Assembly: GCA_900321335.1 (NCBI GenBank)
Contig: ONVR01000133.1
Span: 1-7,794 of the forward strand
Direction of reading: 5' to 3'
DNA: 7,794 bases
From: an uncultured Eubacteriales bacterium
GTDB taxonomy: Bacteria > Bacillota > Clostridia > Oscillospirales > Oscillospiraceae
A model generated the notes under the pieces. The model made no database searches. It was given only the letters and a program-made list of their open reading frames with translations, and had not been told where the DNA came from. The position numbers and the translations under genes were made by a program. This document shows, one piece after another, positions 6,412 to 7,794 of this stretch. The number at the start of each line of letters is the position of its first letter. Positions within the stretch are counted from its first letter, which is position 1.

Positions 6412-7138
6412 ATTTCTTCCTGGCAATCAGCAGGAAATATCCCACGTTCTTCTTGTCCGTCAGCTTGCTGAAGCAGGTGTCGCAGCTCCCCTCCCGGGCA
6501 CAGAATTCCTCAAACGAGCCGTACTTCATGACCAGCTCCGCGGCCCAGGTCTGCAGCATGGGCGTGTGATCCGTAAAGGAGACGATCTCGAAATCCAGAT
6601 CCTCCATCTCCTGAAGCAGGAAAGGCTTAACGAATGCCCCGTTGTAGCACACGGGGGACGGGGTGGCCTTGTTCTCCTGGCACTCCTCATGCTCCCGTTT
6701 CCTGTGACTGTCGGCAATGGCGGCAGCTCTGGCCTTCTCCGCCTCGTCCATGGGCGGATGGAGCAGATACACGTCGCTGATGATCAGGTACCCGCCGGGC
6801 TTGAGGACGCAGTACACCTCGTGCAGCGCCTCGATCTGCATATCCGTCACGGACAGGCTGCACTCCATGGTCACCGCGTCGAAGGTGCGGATGGGATACG
6901 GCAGCTCGCAGCCGGACATGACCGACAGCGTCAGCTTATCATTGCGCTGCCGCCCCTTGCTGATCAGCTGTTTGGACGTGTCGATTCCCCTGGCGTCCAG
7001 CCCCAGGGTCTTGACCATGTATTCCACGGCCGTGCCGTCGCCGCATCCGAAATCCAGGACGTGATCGCCCTCCCGGATGCCACACTGGTCCAGCGCCTGC
7101 CTGGTAAACTCCAGGCCGCCCGGTCGAAACAGACTCAT
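6410..7138 (-). CDS. trsM: SAM-dependent class I methyltransferase, TrsM (DVU_1556)-like
   Basis: A 242-residue class I methyltransferase and the first gene of the cassette. Motif I VLDFGCGDGTAVEY is at 27-40, the acidic residue after strand 2 is in GIDTSK (51-56), and LKPGGYLIISDVY (112-124) is the late Rossmann motif. The beginning MSLFRPGGLEFTRQAL matches what I recall of the DVU_1556/TrsM family (RPGG near the N-terminus). The C-terminal part has a cysteine group C213-x5-C219-x2-C222, unusual for a small-molecule methyltransferase and able to bind metal or a cluster. The start at 7138 is chosen because AGGAGG lies 8 nt before this ATG; a TTG six codons upstream overlaps that ribosome site. 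The methyl acceptor is unknown. Its position in front of xdhC, the nucleotidyltransferase and trsS argues for a shared pathway. Confidence 0.85.
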   Translation of the reverse strand: MSLFRPGGLEFTRQALDQCGIREGDHVLDFGCGDGTAVEYMVKTLGLDARGIDTSKQLISKGRQRNDKLTLSVMSGCELPYPIRTFDAVTMECSLSVTDMQIEALHEVYCVLKPGGYLIISDVYLLHPPMDEAEKARAAAIADSHRKREHEECQENKATPSPVCYNGAFVKPFLLQEMEDLDFEIVSFTDHTPMLQTWAAELVMKYGSFEEFCAREGSCDTCFSKLTDKKNVGYFLLIARKK

Positions 7139-7146
7139 ATACAACC

Positions 7147-7152
7147 CCTCCT
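7147..7152 (-). promoter_or_regulatory. Ribosome-binding site deciding the trsM-like start
   Basis: AGGAGG on the - strand sits 8 nt before the ATG at 7138. It lies inside the extra codons that a TTG start at 7156 would translate, so the shorter protein is preferred. Confidence 0.85.
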
Positions 7153-7174
7153 GCAAGATTTCTTACTGGTAAAA

Positions 7175-7203
7175 AAGATACCATTTAACCGGTTTTCTGT
7201 CAA
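7175..7203 (-). promoter_or_regulatory. Promoter of the trsM-xdhC-NTP transferase-trsS operon
   Basis: A perfect -35 TTGACA (7198-7203) is followed after exactly 17 bp by TATCTT (7175-7180; four of six matches to TATAAT) on the - strand. The transcription start should be near 7168, leaving a leader of about 30 nt. It looks like an ordinary housekeeping sigma promoter. No riboswitch-sized leader is present. Confidence 0.72.
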
Positions 7204-7244
7204 CAAACCGTGGTCAAAAGCGTAAGACAATACCAAATTTCCGC

Positions 7245-7273
7245 TTTTCATTCTCCCCTGCTTGTTGTACAAT
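7245..7273 (+). promoter_or_regulatory. Promoter of the metallophosphoesterase gene
   Basis: TTTTCA (7245-7250) and TACAAT (7268-7273) are spaced by 17 bp, just upstream of the divergent + strand gene. Transcription should start near 7280, giving a leader of under 20 nt before the GTG start. Confidence 0.6.
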
Positions 7274-7297
7274 AAATCTGAACATGGAGGTGGTACG

Positions 7298-7794
7298 GTG
7301 AAACTGTTTGCCTGCTCCGATTTTCACGGTGCGCGCATTATTATGGACAAGCTCCCCCAGGCGGCGGAAATGGCGGACATGGTCCTGCTGTGCGGCGATA
7401 TCTGCGGGAGGAAATTCGGCCAGCCCACGGAGAATCTCCCGGCCTTTCAGCGGGAAAACATCGACTACGTCTGCGGGCTCCTGGACGCCGCGGGCAAGCC
7501 GTATCGCTACATTTACGGCAACGACGACTGGATCGAGACCACGCTGCCAGCCCGCCTGATAAAGCCCGAGACCGTAAACGGTGTGACCCTGCTCCCTATG
7601 GATCTGGTCCTCCCCTTCGGGAAGCACACGAACCGGGAGGCGCCGGAAGAAGAGATCGCCGCCCGGCTCCGGGAACTCCCCTGCACACAAACGACCATCG
7701 TCGTAGCCCATACACCGCCCTACGGCGCCTGCGACCTGGCCGCCAGCGGCAAGCGCTGCGGCAGTACGGCAGCAAGAGAATGGATCGAAAGAAA
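7298..7794 (+). CDS. Calcineurin-like metallophosphoesterase, 3' end missing
   Basis: A two-metal phosphoesterase whose first 165 residues are in the window, with no stop before the edge. Metal-binding motifs are SDFHG (7-11, ligands D8 and H10), CGDI (32-35, D34), YGNDD (73-77, N75) and HTPPYG (138-143, H138). Residues 154-165 (CGSTAAREWIER) match the stretch before the final GHxH motif in small cytoplasmic phosphoesterases of the MPPED/UPF0046 kind, so only the last part with the GHxH ligands is missing. The start is the GTG at 7298, with GGAGGT (7286-7291) 6 nt upstream and no other in-frame start nearby. An overlapping ATG at 7284 is in another frame and stops after five codons. The substrate (phosphodiester or phosphoester) cannot be told. 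It is transcribed divergently from the trsM-led operon. Confidence 0.88.
   Translation, partial: MKLFACSDFHGARIIMDKLPQAAEMADMVLLCGDICGRKFGQPTENLPAFQRENIDYVCGLLDAAGKPYRYIYGNDDWIETTLPARLIKPETVNGVTLLPMDLVLPFGKHTNREAPEEEIAARLRELPCTQTTIVVAHTPPYGACDLAASGKRCGSTAAREWIER

Noticed and set aside
7139..7297. Possible riboswitch (molybdenum cofactor or other) in front of the cassette
   Set aside because: The predicted leader is only about 30 nt, too short for a folded riboswitch, and no paired-stem architecture is visible.
7284..7301. Five-codon frame ATG-GAG-GTG-GTA-CGG-TGA overlapping the phosphoesterase start
   Set aside because: Its stop overlaps the GTG start as GTGA, which looks like coupling, but it has no ribosome site of its own and consists of the ribosome site of the real gene; most likely chance.

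Overview
The window looks like the chromosome of a GC-rich, Gram-positive anaerobe of the class Clostridia, probably a gut Oscillospiraceae- or Lachnospiraceae-like bacterium. This rests on strong AGGAGG ribosome-binding sites, AT-rich promoters between GC-rich genes, a clostridial-type CarD regulator and a peptide-family ABC importer. The organism assignment is inference. No RNA genes, mobile elements, CRISPR arrays or integration sites were seen, and no gap between genes exceeds 300 bases.

Left part, + strand (1-1265): the last two genes of an oligopeptide/dipeptide/nickel-type ABC importer operon, a DppD/OppD-like ATPase cut by the window edge and a compact DppF/OppF-like ATPase. They end at a perfect 16-bp hairpin (1267-1301) that is shared with the convergent carD-like gene.

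Middle, - strand: a CarD/CdnL-family RNA polymerase-binding regulator (1315-1812) has its own extended -10 promoter in an AT-rich 229-bp leader. Upstream of that lie the terminator and gene of a TPR protein with an N-terminal cysteine cluster (2042-3004). The TPR gene seems to have its own promoter.

Main block, - strand (3078-7138): four tightly packed genes read from right to left. They are a class I SAM methyltransferase (TrsM/DVU_1556-like), an XdhC-family protein, a two-domain MobA/MocA-like nucleotidyltransferase plus histidine phosphatase, and a cysteine-rich radical SAM protein (TrsS-like). Gaps are 11 nt, a 4-nt ATGA overlap and 1 nt, so they almost certainly form one transcript from a TTGACA-17-TATCTT promoter. 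XdhC and MocA-like proteins mature the molybdenum cofactor of xanthine-dehydrogenase-type hydroxylases. Together with the TrsS/TrsM pair this points to maturation of a molybdenum- (possibly selenium-) dependent hydroxylase or an unknown redox cofactor. The chemistry of this cassette is, as far as I know, unassigned, and it is the most interesting part of the window.

Right edge, + strand: a calcineurin-like metallophosphoesterase (7298 to beyond the window) is transcribed divergently from the cassette.
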